NCBI GenBank assembly: GCA_937927915.1
Contig: CALGKB010000002.1
Span: 124,001-188,000 of the forward strand
Reading direction: 5' to 3'
Length of the DNA: 64,000 nt
DNA from: an uncultured Pseudanabaenaceae cyanobacterium
Lineage (GTDB): Bacteria > Cyanobacteriota > Cyanobacteriia > Pseudanabaenales > Pseudanabaenaceae
A program made the position numbers and the translations under genes. Below the pieces are notes generated by a model. That model was not told where the DNA came from. It saw nothing but the letters and a program-made list of their open reading frames with translations, and did not search any database. Positions within the stretch are counted from its first letter, which is position 1. The number at the start of each line of letters is the position of its first letter. This document shows, piece after piece, positions 9,140-18,856 of the stretch.

Positions 9140-10162
9140 ATGAACATCTCCAGCTACGAAAAGCTTGCCCTCACCAAGGTTAAGAGTTTGACAGCGGCGC
9201 GGGGGGAATTGGTCTTTCCCTGTGTGCCCCACCTAGCGGATCACTTTTTTCAGCAGATACAAAACCTCCTCCTTGCCCTGGGGCAAAACCTCAAACCCCA
9301 GGAATTACAGTCCCTGCGTACCACGCTGCACCAGAGAATCCAGGAAGGTTTTAGCCAGTCCCCCCATGCCCGCCTGGTCTTCCAGTACGAACCGCCGGAC
9401 CCCACTGTTGGTTTGACTAATGGTCTGCGCATTCGCATGAACACCCAAATTCTCACGATCGAGGACAAGTACACCCGCTGGGTACAGACCCGCCAGGGAC
9501 CTCTCTTTGGCAGTCATCCGGACGCTAAGGTGATGGCAGTGGTACAGGAGCTGGGGCAGCAGCCCCTACGCATTCTCGATGTGGGGGCTGGAACAGGCAG
9601 AAATACCCTCCCCCTAGCCCGCTTGGGACATCAGGTAACAGCGATCGAGTTAGCGCCGGTGTTTGTGGCAAAACTACAGGAGAGTGCCCAGGCAGAGGGT
9701 CTAGGGATTGAGGTACAGCAAGCAGACATTCTCAAAACTACCTTGCCTGCCAATACCTATGACCTCATTATCGTCGTGGAAGTCATTTCCCACTTTCGTT
9801 CCCTGAACCAAGTGCGCCACCTCCTGGAAAACAGCAGCCAAGCCCTAAAGGTGGGAGGTAAGATTTTGTTTAGCGCCTTTTTGACGGTGGATAACTTTGT
9901 CCCTACTGCCATGGTGCGGGAAGTAGCGGAAGTAGCGTGGTCATTTTTGGTGACCCCAGGGGAGTTGCAGGAATGCTTGGCGGGGCTACCCCTCGCGATC
10001 GAGAGTAACGAATCTGCCTACGACTATGAACGCACCTTTTTGCCCCCCGCTGCCTGGCCCCCCACTAAATGGTTTGTCAACTGGTCTACTGGTAGGGATG
10101 TCTTCCCCACCACGGGCGAAACTCCCCTCTCCCTACGCTGGATTTTAGCCCGCCGCCTTTAG
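9140..10162 (+). CDS. Class I SAM-dependent methyltransferase of unknown substrate
   Basis: 340 residues. The Rossmann methyltransferase domain starts near residue 143: motif I is ILDVGAGTGRN, the acidic motif II residue is in VTAIELAP and motif IV is around YDLIIVVEVISH. The first 140 residues form a helical domain without a family that I recognise. The chemistry is clear but nothing in the sequence or neighbours names the substrate. It ends in a four-base convergent overlap with the HU gene. Confidence 0.75.
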   Translation: MNISSYEKLALTKVKSLTAARGELVFPCVPHLADHFFQQIQNLLLALGQNLKPQELQSLRTTLHQRIQEGFSQSPHARLVFQYEPPDPTVGLTNGLRIRMNTQILTIEDKYTRWVQTRQGPLFGSHPDAKVMAVVQELGQQPLRILDVGAGTGRNTLPLARLGHQVTAIELAPVFVAKLQESAQAEGLGIEVQQADILKTTLPANTYDLIIVVEVISHFRSLNQVRHLLENSSQALKVGGKILFSAFLTVDNFVPTAMVREVAEVAWSFLVTPGELQECLAGLPLAIESNESAYDYERTFLPPAAWPPTKWFVNWSTGRDVFPTTGETPLSLRWILARRL

Positions 10163-10482
10163 AACTCCTTCTTCTCCTTCGCCAGACTCTGTTTGATTTC
10201 CTCGATATTGTTGGCAACTAACTCCTTGAAGATTTTACCCGCTGAGAAGGCAGGGACAACGGTTTCAGGAATCTTCATTGCCTCCTTGGTCTTGGGATTG
10301 CGCCCATCCCGCTCTTTGCGTACCCTGGGTTCAAAGGAACCAAACCCCACTAGGGTCACCTTCTTCCCTGAGGTCACTGTATCCATGATGATCTGCGTAG
10401 TGGCAGTCAGGATTTTGTCCACTGTGTTTTTGTTCTCCTTGGTAGTTTTGGAAATGGCATCTACTAGCTCACCCTTGTTCAT
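10159..10482 (-). CDS. HU-family DNA-binding protein
   Basis: A histone-like nucleoid protein, 107 residues from the ATG at 10482. That start is preceded by a good ribosome binding site (GAGGAG) and gives the standard N-terminus MNKGELVDAISK; the longer open frame upstream is leader sequence. The GFGSFEPR and GRNPKT motifs of the DNA-clasping arm are present. The C-terminal 15 residues are a Lys/Glu-rich extension beyond the usual 90-92 residue HU. HU dimers bend and compact DNA and act at oriC and promoters. Confidence 0.93.
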   Translation of the reverse strand: MNKGELVDAISKTTKENKNTVDKILTATTQIIMDTVTSGKKVTLVGFGSFEPRVRKERDGRNPKTKEAMKIPETVVPAFSAGKIFKELVANNIEEIKQSLAKEKKEF

Positions 10483-10571
10483 AGTTTCTCCTCGTAGTAA
10501 TTGACAGTAGCCATAGGTTCTATGTAAAGAAATTTGACATAATCCTGATGGCGAGTTGTTTCTAACCAACT

Positions 10572-10599
10572 ATTCTAATAGGAACCCCCCATTTGTAAA
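10572..10599 (-). promoter_or_regulatory. Candidate promoter of the HU gene
   Basis: TTTACA (10599-10594) is followed after 16 bases by TAGAAT (10577-10572) on the minus strand. Both boxes match the sigma-70 consensus at five of six positions. The predicted leader is about 80 bases and contains a small hairpin (CATAG/CTATG) near 10515. Confidence 0.55.
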
Positions 10600-10685
10600 T
10601 AGGGTGAGGCTAGAATTTGCCACGATTTCAGCAAATTTTTTTTCTGCTTTAGCTGTCCGCCCAGGTGTGCTATACTTTTTTGCCC

Positions 10686-10716
10686 TAAAAAATAACCCCC
10701 ATACTGGATGGGAGTT
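10686..10716 (-). terminator. Intrinsic terminator downstream of doxX
   Basis: On the minus strand AACTCCCAT, loop CCAGT, then ATGGGGGTT forms a nine-pair stem with one G-T pair, directly followed by ATTTTTT. It lies 26 bases after the DoxX stop and separates that gene from the HU promoter. Confidence 0.8.
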
Positions 10717-10741
10717 AAAACTGTAGGGAGTTGGCTTAGCT

Positions 10742-11299
10742 TTAGCGAGTAAGATAGGAACCCCAGCCCTTTCTTTCCTGCGGTTCTCCTTTCTCTGGTG
10801 CCGGTACCTCCACTGGGAAAGAGGATTGCAGGGATTCCACCTCTTCCTTGGCAATGAGCCTTGCAATGAGGGCATCAAGGGAAAATTGACCCGCCCCCAT
10901 CACCGTTAAAAAGAGGAAGCAGGCGGCATAGACCATAGACAACTCCAGATAGGGAATGCTAAAACCTGCTACCAGGATATGGTGATACATGGCAACAAAC
11001 ATGGTGGCCGTCAAGCCCAAAGCTGCGGGACGGGTGGCTAAGCCCAGCATCACCAGGGGAGCACCGATCGTTTCCGTAGCCGCTGCCACATAGGCAAAGA
11101 AAATGGGGAAGGGCAAACCGATCGCCTCTACATAGGCCTCAGCAAAGCCGGGGATGTCAGCAAACTTATCTAAACCGTTGTGGATCATAGTGAACCCACA
11201 GACCACACGAAACACTGTCCATGCCAACTGAGTCAGGGTAGCTTGGGGGTCAGCCGGCAAAAAGACCAGACGGAGAGCGCGTTGGATAGGGCTAATCAT
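10742..11299 (-). CDS. DoxX-family membrane protein
   Basis: A 185-residue protein with four hydrophobic segments and the DoxX features: an early Arg-containing helix (TVFRVVCGFTMIHNGLDKF), a central GAPLVMLGLATR loop and a late tyrosine-rich helix. DoxX proteins are small integral membrane proteins. Some are linked to thiosulfate:quinone oxidoreduction or to oxidative stress, but most are uncharacterised. The C-terminal 30 residues are Glu/Pro/Lys-rich and probably cytoplasmic. The gene is single, with its own terminator and an HLR1-like sequence in its promoter. Confidence 0.85.
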   Translation of the reverse strand: MISPIQRALRLVFLPADPQATLTQLAWTVFRVVCGFTMIHNGLDKFADIPGFAEAYVEAIGLPFPIFFAYVAAATETIGAPLVMLGLATRPAALGLTATMFVAMYHHILVAGFSIPYLELSMVYAACFLFLTVMGAGQFSLDALIARLIAKEEVESLQSSFPVEVPAPEKGEPQERKGWGSYLTR

Positions 11300-11349
11300 G
11301 GCAGTTTTTACTATCGTTAAAAAGGATAGATAAATCCGTTTCGTTTATC

Positions 11350-11367
11350 TTTACAAACTGTAACATA
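11350..11367. promoter_or_regulatory. Candidate HLR1 (RpaB binding site) at the doxX promoter
   Basis: Read on the plus strand: TTTACAAA, two spacer bases (CT), then GTAACATA. The first half is a perfect (G/T)TTACA(T/A)(T/A) match and the second differs at one position, so 15 of 16 defined positions agree. On the doxX strand it overlaps a plausible -35 (TTGTAA) that is 18 bases before TATCTA. RpaB could therefore block polymerase here. Confidence 0.5.
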
Positions 11368-11438
11368 ACTCCATGCCCCAGGCAGGGCTTGCCCCCCAGG
11401 TTATATCAAGAGGCATAGGGCAAAGGTGAGATGCCTAG

Positions 11439-12572
11439 CTACACTTCTGCGGGGGTGAGGCGATCGAGGGCAGCGGGGTCAAGGTATTTTTGGCGGATAA
11501 TGGCGGGGGAATTGCCTACCCAATGGGCGACGACATCGGAGGAGACACCGGCGGCGATTTGCAAACTAATAAAGGTATCACGGCAGTTGTAGGGGGTCAT
11601 GCGCGTCCCGTTTTTGTACTCCAGTCCCAGTTGGCGCAATACCGATCGCCAGGCACCGACATTGAAGTTTCTGATGTTGATGGGCTTACCCTGCTTGCTG
11701 GGGAACACAAGGGTATGGGAAGAGGGGTGGAGGGACCGCAACAATTCCCGCAGGGATGGACTACAGGGGAATTTCCGTACCACGCCGGTTTTGGTGGTGG
11801 GGCGTTCTACTAGCTTGCTCCCTGCCAGGACGATACCAGCGGCAAAGTGGATAAAACTATAGTCGGGGGCTACCGCTGCCCACTGTAATCCCACTGCTTC
11901 ACAGGGGCGACAGCCAGTCCAGAACAAAAATTTGACCAGGGGGGCATAGTAGCTGTAGACGGAGTCACTGGCAAAGGCAGCGATAATGCTGTCCCTCTCT
12001 GCCTGGGTAAAGGCAACGGGGGCTGTGGGTTTGGGGGTCCTGATCTCCCTATACATACCGGCAAAGGGATCGCGATCGAGCAACCCCTGGTTCATGCCCC
12101 ACTGACAACATTTGGAGAGATACATGAGGGCATTCTGGGCTTGTCCTTTGGTAGTAATTTGCAGTAACTCTCCCCGTAGACCAATGGGGTCTTGCAAGCC
12201 CTCCGTTTGACATTTTTGTAAGTAGCGGGTGACTGGCTCGTAACTGTTGGCAATGGTGGTGGGGGAGAGAATTTCCCTTTGGTAATCGACAAATTTTTGC
12301 CACAACTCCCCTAGGCAGACTATTTGTCCCCTTGCCCCCCCATTCCCTAGGTAAAAAGCTTTGTTTTCGGGGCGAAATAAGCCCAGTTCAATGTCCTGGC
12401 GGATTTTGAGGGCTTTTTGGTGGGCAACTAAGCGGTTGTAGGGGGTGTCAGCAAGGCGCAAATGCCAAAAAAATCGGCGTTTATTAAAACTAAATATCAG
12501 CCGCAAATTGCCCCGATCGTTAGCGACCACAACTTCTCCCTTTTTATGCCGTTTTTGTTTTCTGCGTCCCAT
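11439..12572 (-). CDS. Tyrosine recombinase/integrase
   Basis: A 377-residue site-specific recombinase. The N-terminus (about 1-65) is basic and looks like an Arm-type DNA-binding domain. A SAM-like core-binding domain follows, and the catalytic domain starts near 195. Catalytic residues seen: Arg in GCRPCEAVGL, Arg in YNCRDTF, His in VVAHWVGNS and Tyr in RQKYLDP. In the HxxR motif the His is replaced by Tyr. No tRNA, att repeat or phage gene is near. The ATG lies six bases after the queC stop, so it may be expressed from that operon. It looks like a resident cyanobacterial integrase rather than part of an intact element. Confidence 0.85.
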   Translation of the reverse strand: MGRRKQKRHKKGEVVVANDRGNLRLIFSFNKRRFFWHLRLADTPYNRLVAHQKALKIRQDIELGLFRPENKAFYLGNGGARGQIVCLGELWQKFVDYQREILSPTTIANSYEPVTRYLQKCQTEGLQDPIGLRGELLQITTKGQAQNALMYLSKCCQWGMNQGLLDRDPFAGMYREIRTPKPTAPVAFTQAERDSIIAAFASDSVYSYYAPLVKFLFWTGCRPCEAVGLQWAAVAPDYSFIHFAAGIVLAGSKLVERPTTKTGVVRKFPCSPSLRELLRSLHPSSHTLVFPSKQGKPINIRNFNVGAWRSVLRQLGLEYKNGTRMTPYNCRDTFISLQIAAGVSSDVVAHWVGNSPAIIRQKYLDPAALDRLTPAEV

Positions 12573-12578
12573 ACAGGA

Positions 12579-13241
12579 TCACGTAACAAGATCGGGTCGC
12601 CCTGCTTCTATCAGAGCAGCGTTGCGAATACGGCAGGCATCACATACGCCACAGGGTTTTTCTCCCCCCTGATAACAAGACCAGGTTAACTCGATCGGTA
12701 CCCCCAGTGCCAGTGCCCTTTTGACAATGTCCACTTTCCGATCGTGAATTAGAGGGGCTACTAGACGGGGGGGTTTGCCCTCCACACCCACTTTACAGGC
12801 AAGACTGACCAAGTGCTGAAACGCCTGCAAATATTCGGGACGGCAGTCGGGGTAGCCGGAGTAGTCCACCGCATTGATGCCCAAATAGATAGCTTCTGCC
12901 CCCTTAGCTTCCGCCAGGGAGAGGGCAATGGCAATGAACACCGTATTTCTACCAGGGACATAGGTAGGGGGAATAATGGCGGGATTGACGCCTGTGGTCG
13001 GTACGGCAATATGCGGACTGGTGAGGGCAGAGCCGCCCCATTGGGAGAGATCGACAGTCAAAATATAGTGCTGCTGCAGGTGAAAATAGCTAGCGATCGC
13101 TTTTGCTGCCTCCAATTCCCGCTGGTGTTTTTGTCCATAGAAGAGGGAAAGGGCAATGGGAGTATAGCCATCCGCCAGCGCCTGGGCAAGCACTGTTGCC
13201 GAATCCAAGCCCCCTGAGAGTAACACCACAGCTTTGTTCAT
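12579..13241 (-). CDS. queC: 7-cyano-7-deazaguanine synthase QueC
   Basis: Converts 7-carboxy-7-deazaguanine to preQ0 with ATP and ammonia, in the queuosine tRNA modification pathway. The PP-loop is [12 protein letters not shown] at the N-terminus. The C-terminal zinc site is visible as four cysteines in [15 protein letters not shown]. The length of 220 residues is normal. It overlaps the sugar dehydrogenase gene by four bases (ATGA). No queD, queE or queF is in the window. Confidence 0.95.
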   Translation of the reverse strand: MNKAVVLLSGGLDSATVLAQALADGYTPIALSLFYGQKHQRELEAAKAIASYFHLQQHYILTVDLSQWGGSALTSPHIAVPTTGVNPAIIPPTYVPGRNTVFIAIALSLAEAKGAEAIYLGINAVDYSGYPDCRPEYLQAFQHLVSLACKVGVEGKPPRLVAPLIHDRKVDIVKRALALGVPIELTWSCYQGGEKPCGVCDACRIRNAALIEAGRPDLVT

Positions 13242-14377
13242 GGCTCTAAGCGTAGCAGTTTACCGTTGGGTTCATCCGTTAGGACATATACAAAACCATC
13301 CCTCCCCTGCCCCACATAGCGCACCCGCCTGCCAATAGGGATTGCCCCCATCACCTCCCCCTGGGGAGTGAGCACCTGCACCTGCTGCGCCACTAATCCC
13401 CCCACGAGCAACTGCCCCCGCCACTGGGGAAACCTGTCTCCCCCATAGATGGCTAGACCAGAGGGAGCGATCGCCTCTTCCCAGACTACCACAGGGTCCA
13501 CCATGCCAGGAGCAGAGGGAACACCGATCGGTTCCCCCGTAGTGTATTCCCTGGTGCGGGAGACGAGGGGCCAGCCATAGTTTTGCCCTGCCTGCAGGCG
13601 GTTGAGTTCATCGCCACCCCTAGCCCCATGCTCGGAAGCCCATAGCTCTCCCGTTTGGGAGTCCCTAGCTAAACCTTGGATGTTGCGATGCCCGATCGTC
13701 CACAGGTAGGGGTCGGTTTTGGGGTCTTGGACAAAGGGGTTGTCAGGGGGGACTTTCCCCTCAGCAGTGAGGCGGACAATTTTACCCAGGTGGCTGCGGC
13801 GATTTTGTGCCTGTTCTCTTATCAACTTCCCCCCCAAACTGAGGGGCGGATTGCCACCATCCCCAATCGTGACTAATAAAGTGCGATCGGGTAACCACAA
13901 CAGACGGGAGCCAAAGTGCTGTGTCCCTGCCTTGGAGGGCTGTGCCTGCCAAAGAACCTGCCATTGGCGGAGATTTTTGCCGTCAAAGCGTGCCCTTGCC
14001 ACCGTTGTCTGATTGGCACTGCTATTCCCTTGGGCATAGGTGAAATAGACAAGGGAGTTTTGGGCAAAGTCAGGATGGAGAGCAATATCCAATAACCCCC
14101 CTTGACCAGCGGCAAATACAGGGGGCACTCCTTCTACCAAGCGCAACTGCCCATTCTGCCAATGCCTCACCCTGCCTGGCCTTTCCGTAATTAGGGCACT
14201 GCCATCGGGCAACCACACCATACCCCAGGGGTGCTCCAAACCAGACAGGATGGGCTTGATTTTCACTGTCGTCAACAGCGGCACATCCCTGCTGTTTTTG
14301 ATAATTCTAGGTTGCGCTACCGCCCCTAGGTAGACACTGGCTACACCAACCAGGAGAAATTTAGTGAAGGAGAGCAT
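13238..14377 (-). CDS. PQQ-dependent aldose sugar dehydrogenase-like protein
   Basis: A six-bladed beta-propeller of the soluble glucose/aldose sugar dehydrogenase family (Asd/YliI), 379 residues. It begins with a hydrophobic signal or anchor ([18 protein letters not shown]), so the propeller should be exported. Family blocks seen include [14 protein letters not shown], the His in [21 protein letters not shown] and [14 protein letters not shown]. These proteins oxidise sugars with PQQ. Whether this organism makes PQQ is not visible here. It is the first gene of a probable dehydrogenase-queC-integrase unit. Confidence 0.85.
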   Translation of the reverse strand: MLSFTKFLLVGVASVYLGAVAQPRIIKNSRDVPLLTTVKIKPILSGLEHPWGMVWLPDGSALITERPGRVRHWQNGQLRLVEGVPPVFAAGQGGLLDIALHPDFAQNSLVYFTYAQGNSSANQTTVARARFDGKNLRQWQVLWQAQPSKAGTQHFGSRLLWLPDRTLLVTIGDGGNPPLSLGGKLIREQAQNRRSHLGKIVRLTAEGKVPPDNPFVQDPKTDPYLWTIGHRNIQGLARDSQTGELWASEHGARGGDELNRLQAGQNYGWPLVSRTREYTTGEPIGVPSAPGMVDPVVVWEEAIAPSGLAIYGGDRFPQWRGQLLVGGLVAQQVQVLTPQGEVMGAIPIGRRVRYVGQGRDGFVYVLTDEPNGKLLRLEP

Positions 14378-14414
14378 TCCCCGCCGTTGAGCACTGCAAA
14401 TAATTGGACTGCCT

Positions 14415-14765
14415 TTATTCCAAGTAAAGTTCCATAGTGGGGAACAGGCGTTGCAGATTGCCCAGGGAGCGCTCCTGCCAGAATATCGCCTTTGACCCCC
14501 GCACTACTAACTGCAGTTCAGGATACTGCCTGGCACTGATGACAAAGCGAGATAGAGTAGTAATGCCAGAGCTGTTGAGGAGTCTCAGTTCCTTGAGGTC
14601 AAGGGTCAGATGTCTCACCCCACTGTCTAAAATCTGGGTTAAAAAATCAGCAATGGGGCGATAGGCATTGGCACCCGCTAGATGCAAACTACCGCTAAAA
14701 ACAATCCTGCCTGTCTGCTCATCATAACAGACAGTATAGTCATCGTGGCTAATTACTGGGGTCAT
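14415..14765 (-). CDS. Slr1659-like STAS-type regulator
   Basis: A 116-residue single-domain protein. LTLDLKELRLLNSSGITTLSRFV matches the STAS phospho-switch region, with Ser-Ser before Gly-Ile at the position of the phosphorylatable serine in anti-sigma antagonists. It most resembles the cyanobacterial Slr1659 family, whose members pair with kinase-like partners. The partner is not adjacent here. The start overlaps the proC stop by four bases, so it is translationally coupled to sepF-proC. Confidence 0.75.
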   Translation of the reverse strand: MTPVISHDDYTVCYDEQTGRIVFSGSLHLAGANAYRPIADFLTQILDSGVRHLTLDLKELRLLNSSGITTLSRFVISARQYPELQLVVRGSKAIFWQERSLGNLQRLFPTMELYLE

Positions 14766-15571
14766 GGGGAAGAGTCCAATGCCTGTGCTCGTTTGGTAGC
14801 AGCCTCTACCGCCGCCATCAATGCCGATCGCAACCCATGATACTCCAGGGCATAGATACCAGCAATAGTGGTACCCCCAGGGCTAGCCACCTGGCTTTTT
14901 AGGCAAGCGGGGTCAGTATTAGTAGTCTTGAGATACTGAGCGGTACCCAGCATGGTCTGTACAGCCAGGGTAAAGGCAAGATGGCGCGGTAAACCCATCA
15001 TCACTCCCCCATCAATCAAAGCCTCTAGAACGATCGCTAGGTAGGCAGGTCCGGACCCCGCCACCGCTGTCACAGCATTGAGATATTTTTCTGGTACTTC
15101 CACCGCCTCCCCCACAGCCTGCAACAGGGACTGCACTTGCCGTCTTTTCTCTTCCGTTACCTGCTCATTACAGGCAAAAGCAGTCATACCTGCACCTACC
15201 TGCACAGGGGTATTGGGCATAGCTCGCACCAGAGGCAGATGGGGAAACACCGCCGCCAGGGAGGACAAGGTAACTCCTGCCATCACCGAAACCACCAAAT
15301 CCGTCGTGATAGTTGCCAGTTCCCCCTTGATGCTGTCAAATTGCTGGGGCTTTACAGCCAAGAGTAAAATTTCACAGGGGGGCAGTTCGGCAATAGTACT
15401 GACGGGCTTGATGCCATAGCGGGTTTGTAGCACAGAGCGCCGCTCCGAGCGGGGATGACAGGCAGCTACCTGGGCAGGGGAGTAGAGAGAAACAGCCAAA
15501 AGCCGTGAGAGGATTGCCTCCCCCATCACCCCCACACCGACGATACCAAGGGCAAATTTATTGTTGCGCAA
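14762..15571 (-). CDS. proC: Pyrroline-5-carboxylate reductase
   Basis: The last step of proline synthesis, reducing pyrroline-5-carboxylate with NAD(P)H. The N-terminal Rossmann motif is [12 protein letters not shown]. The C-terminal dimerisation and active-site region contains [27 protein letters not shown] and the final helix. The length of 269 residues is normal. The start appears to be TTG, lying 14 bases inside the sepF 3' end. The sepF-proC adjacency is common in cyanobacteria. Confidence 0.95.
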   Translation of the reverse strand: MRNNKFALGIVGVGVMGEAILSRLLAVSLYSPAQVAACHPRSERRSVLQTRYGIKPVSTIAELPPCEILLLAVKPQQFDSIKGELATITTDLVVSVMAGVTLSSLAAVFPHLPLVRAMPNTPVQVGAGMTAFACNEQVTEEKRRQVQSLLQAVGEAVEVPEKYLNAVTAVAGSGPAYLAIVLEALIDGGVMMGLPRHLAFTLAVQTMLGTAQYLKTTNTDPACLKSQVASPGGTTIAGIYALEYHGLRSALMAAVEAATKRAQALDSSP

Positions 15572-16127
15572 AGCGATTGACAGAGGGTTCAGCAGACCAA
15601 GCAGGGGAAGACATAGAGGGACGACTGGGAATTTTCACCTGGGGTAAGGGCGGTTCACTGAGGTTACCCCCCATAGTAGTCACCTGCACGCAGGAGGGGG
15701 CAAAGAGGAAAATGCTATCGCCAATGCGTTCTTGGTGTCCATCAATGGCATAGGTACCCCCCGCCACAAAATCCACCGCCCGTTGAGCTTGGTCAGGTTC
15801 CATCATGGTCAGGTTCAGGACAACCGACTTGCGTTCTCGGAGGGCTTGGATGGCAGCGGGCATTTCCTCAAAGCTACGAGGCTCCATCAACACCACTTGG
15901 GATACGACATTGCTAGCCCCAGGCATACCAATGACATTGCTGCCAACTTCACTGCGGAAAGGACGCTCCCGCCGACGGGTGGCAAAATCTTCTGGCTCAG
16001 GAGCAGGGCGAGCAGGCTCTTCTGCGGGAGGGTTGTATTCCCTACTCCCCGTCTCTTCGTACTCGTAGTCGTACTCCTGGTCTTCAGACAATCCCACAAA
16101 ATTGCGCAGTTTATTGAAGATGCTCAT
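15558..16127 (-). CDS. sepF: Cell division protein SepF
   Basis: An FtsZ-interacting membrane-associated division protein. The chosen start, ATG at 16127 after GAGGAG, gives [13 protein letters not shown], the amphipathic helix that binds membrane in SepF. A Glu/Tyr- and Pro-rich linker follows (about 18-65), then the SepF core with [42 protein letters not shown] and [11 protein letters not shown]-terminal extension of about 30 residues is less conserved. The upstream open frame is not needed. Confidence 0.93.
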   Translation of the reverse strand: MSIFNKLRNFVGLSEDQEYDYEYEETGSREYNPPAEEPARPAPEPEDFATRRRERPFRSEVGSNVIGMPGASNVVSQVVLMEPRSFEEMPAAIQALRERKSVVLNLTMMEPDQAQRAVDFVAGGTYAIDGHQERIGDSIFLFAPSCVQVTTMGGNLSEPPLPQVKIPSRPSMSSPAWSAEPSVNRFAQQ

Positions 16128-16195
16128 AGATGACTCCTCATTTACCATTGATCTTAGTCCATGTAGTCCTGTTGGGAGCGCCACGGATAGTAAAA

Positions 16196-16201
16196 ATTAT
16201 A
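16196..16201 (-). promoter_or_regulatory. Candidate -10 element of sepF
   Basis: A perfect TATAAT on the minus strand about 70 bases before the sepF ATG. The region 17-18 bases further upstream (TTCGTA) is only a weak -35. No other good promoter is seen on this strand between sepF and the divergent DUF3172 gene. Confidence 0.35.
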
Positions 16202-16330
16202 GGGAAATTTGCCTTCTTTACGAAATTTTTTCTTGTCAACTCTGACAATGTTCAGGATTTTGACTGGTTTTTAAGAATGTCTTTGGGATCGGGGGGAGTG
16301 GGTATGATGGGGAGAGTGTAGGATAGAGAT

Positions 16331-16831
16331 ATGGCAAGGAGACGGTCTACGACTTTTGCGGGTACCCCCCCCAGGGATGACACCAGCCTCAAAATTGCGG
16401 TGGCAGGGGCGATATTTATCTTGGGGATCGGGGTTGGTTTGGCGATCAGTACCCTTAACCCTACGGTGCGGACGGTGGATGTGACGCGTTTGGAGTATTT
16501 GGCGGGGCAATTTTGCACTAATTTTGGCTATGCCGCAGTGGTGACCACAAATCGCATTTATGTTACACTTAATCCCTACAACGTCTATGTCAGTCAGTCG
16601 GATTCCCAGCCTGGCTGTGTGGTGCTGCCCAATAACTGGAACCAACTGCAACAGCGCCAGCTGATTACGGGGGAGGATATTCAACGTTGCCGTGCCCGCC
16701 TCAATACCTTTGGCTACGCGGGTAATATAGATGACCCCCAGAGTGTCAAAGTAGACTGCATTTACGAAAGTAAGGACGCCCAGGCTGCTTTTCTCCCTCA
16801 GAATCCCCAGAACACCCAGCCAACGCCATGA
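16331..16831 (+). CDS. DUF3172 protein, single-pass membrane
   Basis: A 166-residue cyanobacterial protein of the DUF3172 family. A basic N-terminus (ARRRST) is followed by one transmembrane helix (about residues 22-42, rich in Ala/Ile/Gly), then a conserved soluble domain with [32 protein letters not shown] and a third Cys in VKVDCIYES. Function is unknown. It overlaps der by four bases, so the two genes are probably co-expressed. Confidence 0.8.
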   Translation: MARRRSTTFAGTPPRDDTSLKIAVAGAIFILGIGVGLAISTLNPTVRTVDVTRLEYLAGQFCTNFGYAAVVTTNRIYVTLNPYNVYVSQSDSQPGCVVLPNNWNQLQQRQLITGEDIQRCRARLNTFGYAGNIDDPQSVKVDCIYESKDAQAAFLPQNPQNTQPTP

Positions 16832-18189
16832 GCTTACCGATCGTTGCTATTGTAGGTCGCCCCAATGTGGGTAAATCTACGCTCCTCAACCGCATTACCG
16901 GGGAGCACTGGGCGATTGTCTATGATGAGCCAGGCATTACTAGGGACCGCACTTACCGCCGCGCGTTTTGGGGTGCCCATGAATTTGTGGTGGTGGATAC
17001 GGGGGGCTTGGTCTTTGATGATGATTCGGCATTTTTACCCCAGATTCGCCAGCAGACGATGGCAGCGGTGCAGGAGGCAACAGCGGTAATTTTGGTGGTG
17101 GATGGGCAGGAGGGTTTGACACCAGGGGATTTACAGATTGCGGAGTGGTTGCGACACCATCCCGTGCCTGTTCTGGTGGCGGTGAATAAGTGTGAGTCAG
17201 AAAATATTGGTCTAGCCCAGGCGGCGGAGTTCTGGCAGTTGGGTTTGGGAGAGCCATTCCCCATTTCCAGCATTCATGGCATGGGTACAGGGGAGTTACT
17301 AGAGGCGTTGGTTGCCCATTTACCCCCCCCAGAGGCAGTGACAGAAGAGGAGGCGGAAACCAGGGTAGCGATCGTGGGTCGTCCCAATGTGGGCAAGTCC
17401 AGTCTCCTCAATGCCTTTACGGGGTCAGAGCGAGCGATCGTCAGTCCCATTGCTGGTACTACTAGGGATGCCATTGACACAGTGGTCACTAGGGGGGAGA
17501 AGCGCTACAGGCTGATTGATACGGCGGGGATTCGGCGCAAGAAGAATGTGGAGTATGGGGCGGAATTTTTCAGTATTAACCGTGCCTTTAAGGCAATTCG
17601 CCGCTCGGATGTGGTGTTGTTGGTCTTAGATGCCCAGGAAGGGGTAACAGAGCAGGACCAGCGCCTGGCAGGGCGGATTGAGGAGGAGGGGAGGGGTTGT
17701 ATTATTGTCGTGAACAAGTGGGATTTAATTGAAAAAGACAGCTACACAATTTACGCATATACGGACAAGATTAGAGCAGACCTCTATTTTGTGGAGTATG
17801 CCCCCCTTATTTTTGTCAGTGCCTTGACGGGACAGCGGGTACCCAAAATCCTCGACCTGGTGGACAGGGTGGCGGAGCAACACCAGCGGCGCGTGCCTAC
17901 GGCGGTTTTGAATGATGCCCTCAACGAAGCGATCGCTTGGCACAATCCCCCTGTCTCTCGCGGTGGCAAACAGGGCAAGATTTATTACTGTACCCAGGTG
18001 GCGACTGCCCCTCCCACGATCGTGCTGTTTGTCAATGACCCCGATCGGTTTAATGACACCTATCGCCGCTATATTGAAAATCAACTGCGCAAGTCCTTAG
18101 GGTTTGAGGGTACGCCCCTGAAATTGATGTGGCGAGGTAAGAGGGTGCGGGAGGCGGAGAAATCCCTCAATCGGGCGACCAAGGTGTAA
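16828..18189 (+). CDS. der: Ribosome assembly GTPase Der (EngA)
   Basis: A double-GTPase factor required for 50S subunit maturation. There are two G domains, each with its own P-loop (GRPNVGKST near residue 9, GRPNVGKSS near 184), DTGG/DTAG switch II, and NKCE/NKWD base-recognition motifs. The C-terminal KH-like domain begins around 350. At 453 residues it is typical. It overlaps pgeF by 23 bases at the 3' end. Confidence 0.97.
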   Translation: MSLPIVAIVGRPNVGKSTLLNRITGEHWAIVYDEPGITRDRTYRRAFWGAHEFVVVDTGGLVFDDDSAFLPQIRQQTMAAVQEATAVILVVDGQEGLTPGDLQIAEWLRHHPVPVLVAVNKCESENIGLAQAAEFWQLGLGEPFPISSIHGMGTGELLEALVAHLPPPEAVTEEEAETRVAIVGRPNVGKSSLLNAFTGSERAIVSPIAGTTRDAIDTVVTRGEKRYRLIDTAGIRRKKNVEYGAEFFSINRAFKAIRRSDVVLLVLDAQEGVTEQDQRLAGRIEEEGRGCIIVVNKWDLIEKDSYTIYAYTDKIRADLYFVEYAPLIFVSALTGQRVPKILDLVDRVAEQHQRRVPTAVLNDALNEAIAWHNPPVSRGGKQGKIYYCTQVATAPPTIVLFVNDPDRFNDTYRRYIENQLRKSLGFEGTPLKLMWRGKRVREAEKSLNRATKV

Positions 18190-18856
18190 TGCCTGACCAC
18201 TGGACTTTACCTATCTCGCTGTCTTGGCTGTGGCAACTGCGGCGGTAGGAGTAGAACAAGTGGGGGTTGGCATAGGTGCAGTAGGGAGCGATGGCGATGT
18301 GGTGGGGGGGAACCCCTAGTTCCAGGAGTTGTTGTTGTTGCACAAGGCGTAAATCTAGGCGGGCATGCCCAGGTGATGGATCAGGCAAAACGCCCACAGG
18401 TTGGCTGATGGTAGATAGGACTCGATCGGCTACCTCTTGCCCCACTTGATAGTTTTCTCCACTAATGGCAGGACCCAAGGCAAACAGCAAATCTTCTAGG
18501 TGACTTCCTTGTTGTTGCAGAGTTTCTACCATGAGGGGGAGAATTTTTGCCGCTGTACCCCGCCACCCACTGTGAATTGCCGCTACCGTCCCCCTTTGGC
18601 TATCGCCGACCAAAATTGGTACACAATCGGCAGTGCAAACCCAAATTGACCTTGCCCCCTTGCCATCTAACCATAGCCCATCCGCCTCTAGAGCTTGTTG
18701 AACTAAAGCCAGCCCATATACACAGCGATTTCCGTGTACCTGCTTGGCAAAGAGGGCATTAGGGGGAGGACTTTGGTTTTTGGTGAGGAAATAGTGCTGC
18801 CACCGATCGAGTAGACGACAGCGCAAACTTCCTGCCTGCCAGTACCAATCCGTCAT
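18167..18856 (-). CDS. pgeF: Peptidoglycan editing factor PgeF (YfiH/laccase-domain family)
   Basis: A 229-residue multicopper-oxidase-unrelated YfiH protein. In E. coli this family prevents mis-incorporation of serine into peptidoglycan stems; other members show purine nucleoside phosphorylase activity. The three metal-site residues appear as His in [10 protein letters not shown], Cys in [10 protein letters not shown] and His in AIHSGWRGT. The start overlaps the DUF58 gene by four bases. Confidence 0.88.
   Translation of the reverse strand: MTDWYWQAGSLRCRLLDRWQHYFLTKNQSPPPNALFAKQVHGNRCVYGLALVQQALEADGLWLDGKGARSIWVCTADCVPILVGDSQRGTVAAIHSGWRGTAAKILPLMVETLQQQGSHLEDLLFALGPAISGENYQVGQEVADRVLSTISQPVGVLPDPSPGHARLDLRLVQQQQLLELGVPPHHIAIAPYCTYANPHLFYSYRRSCHSQDSEIGKVQWSGITPWSPD

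Noticed and set aside
10570-10878. Protein-coding frame between HU and doxX
   Set aside because: It overlaps the doxX 3' end, the terminator and the HU promoter, and has no coding character.
11400-11438. tRNA or att site beside the integrase
   Set aside because: The AGGCAT/ATGCCT repeat has no cloverleaf context and no second copy was seen near the integrase.
17725-18084. Long antisense frame within der
   Set aside because: Such antisense frames are common opposite GC-biased codons; there is no ribosome binding site or family resemblance.
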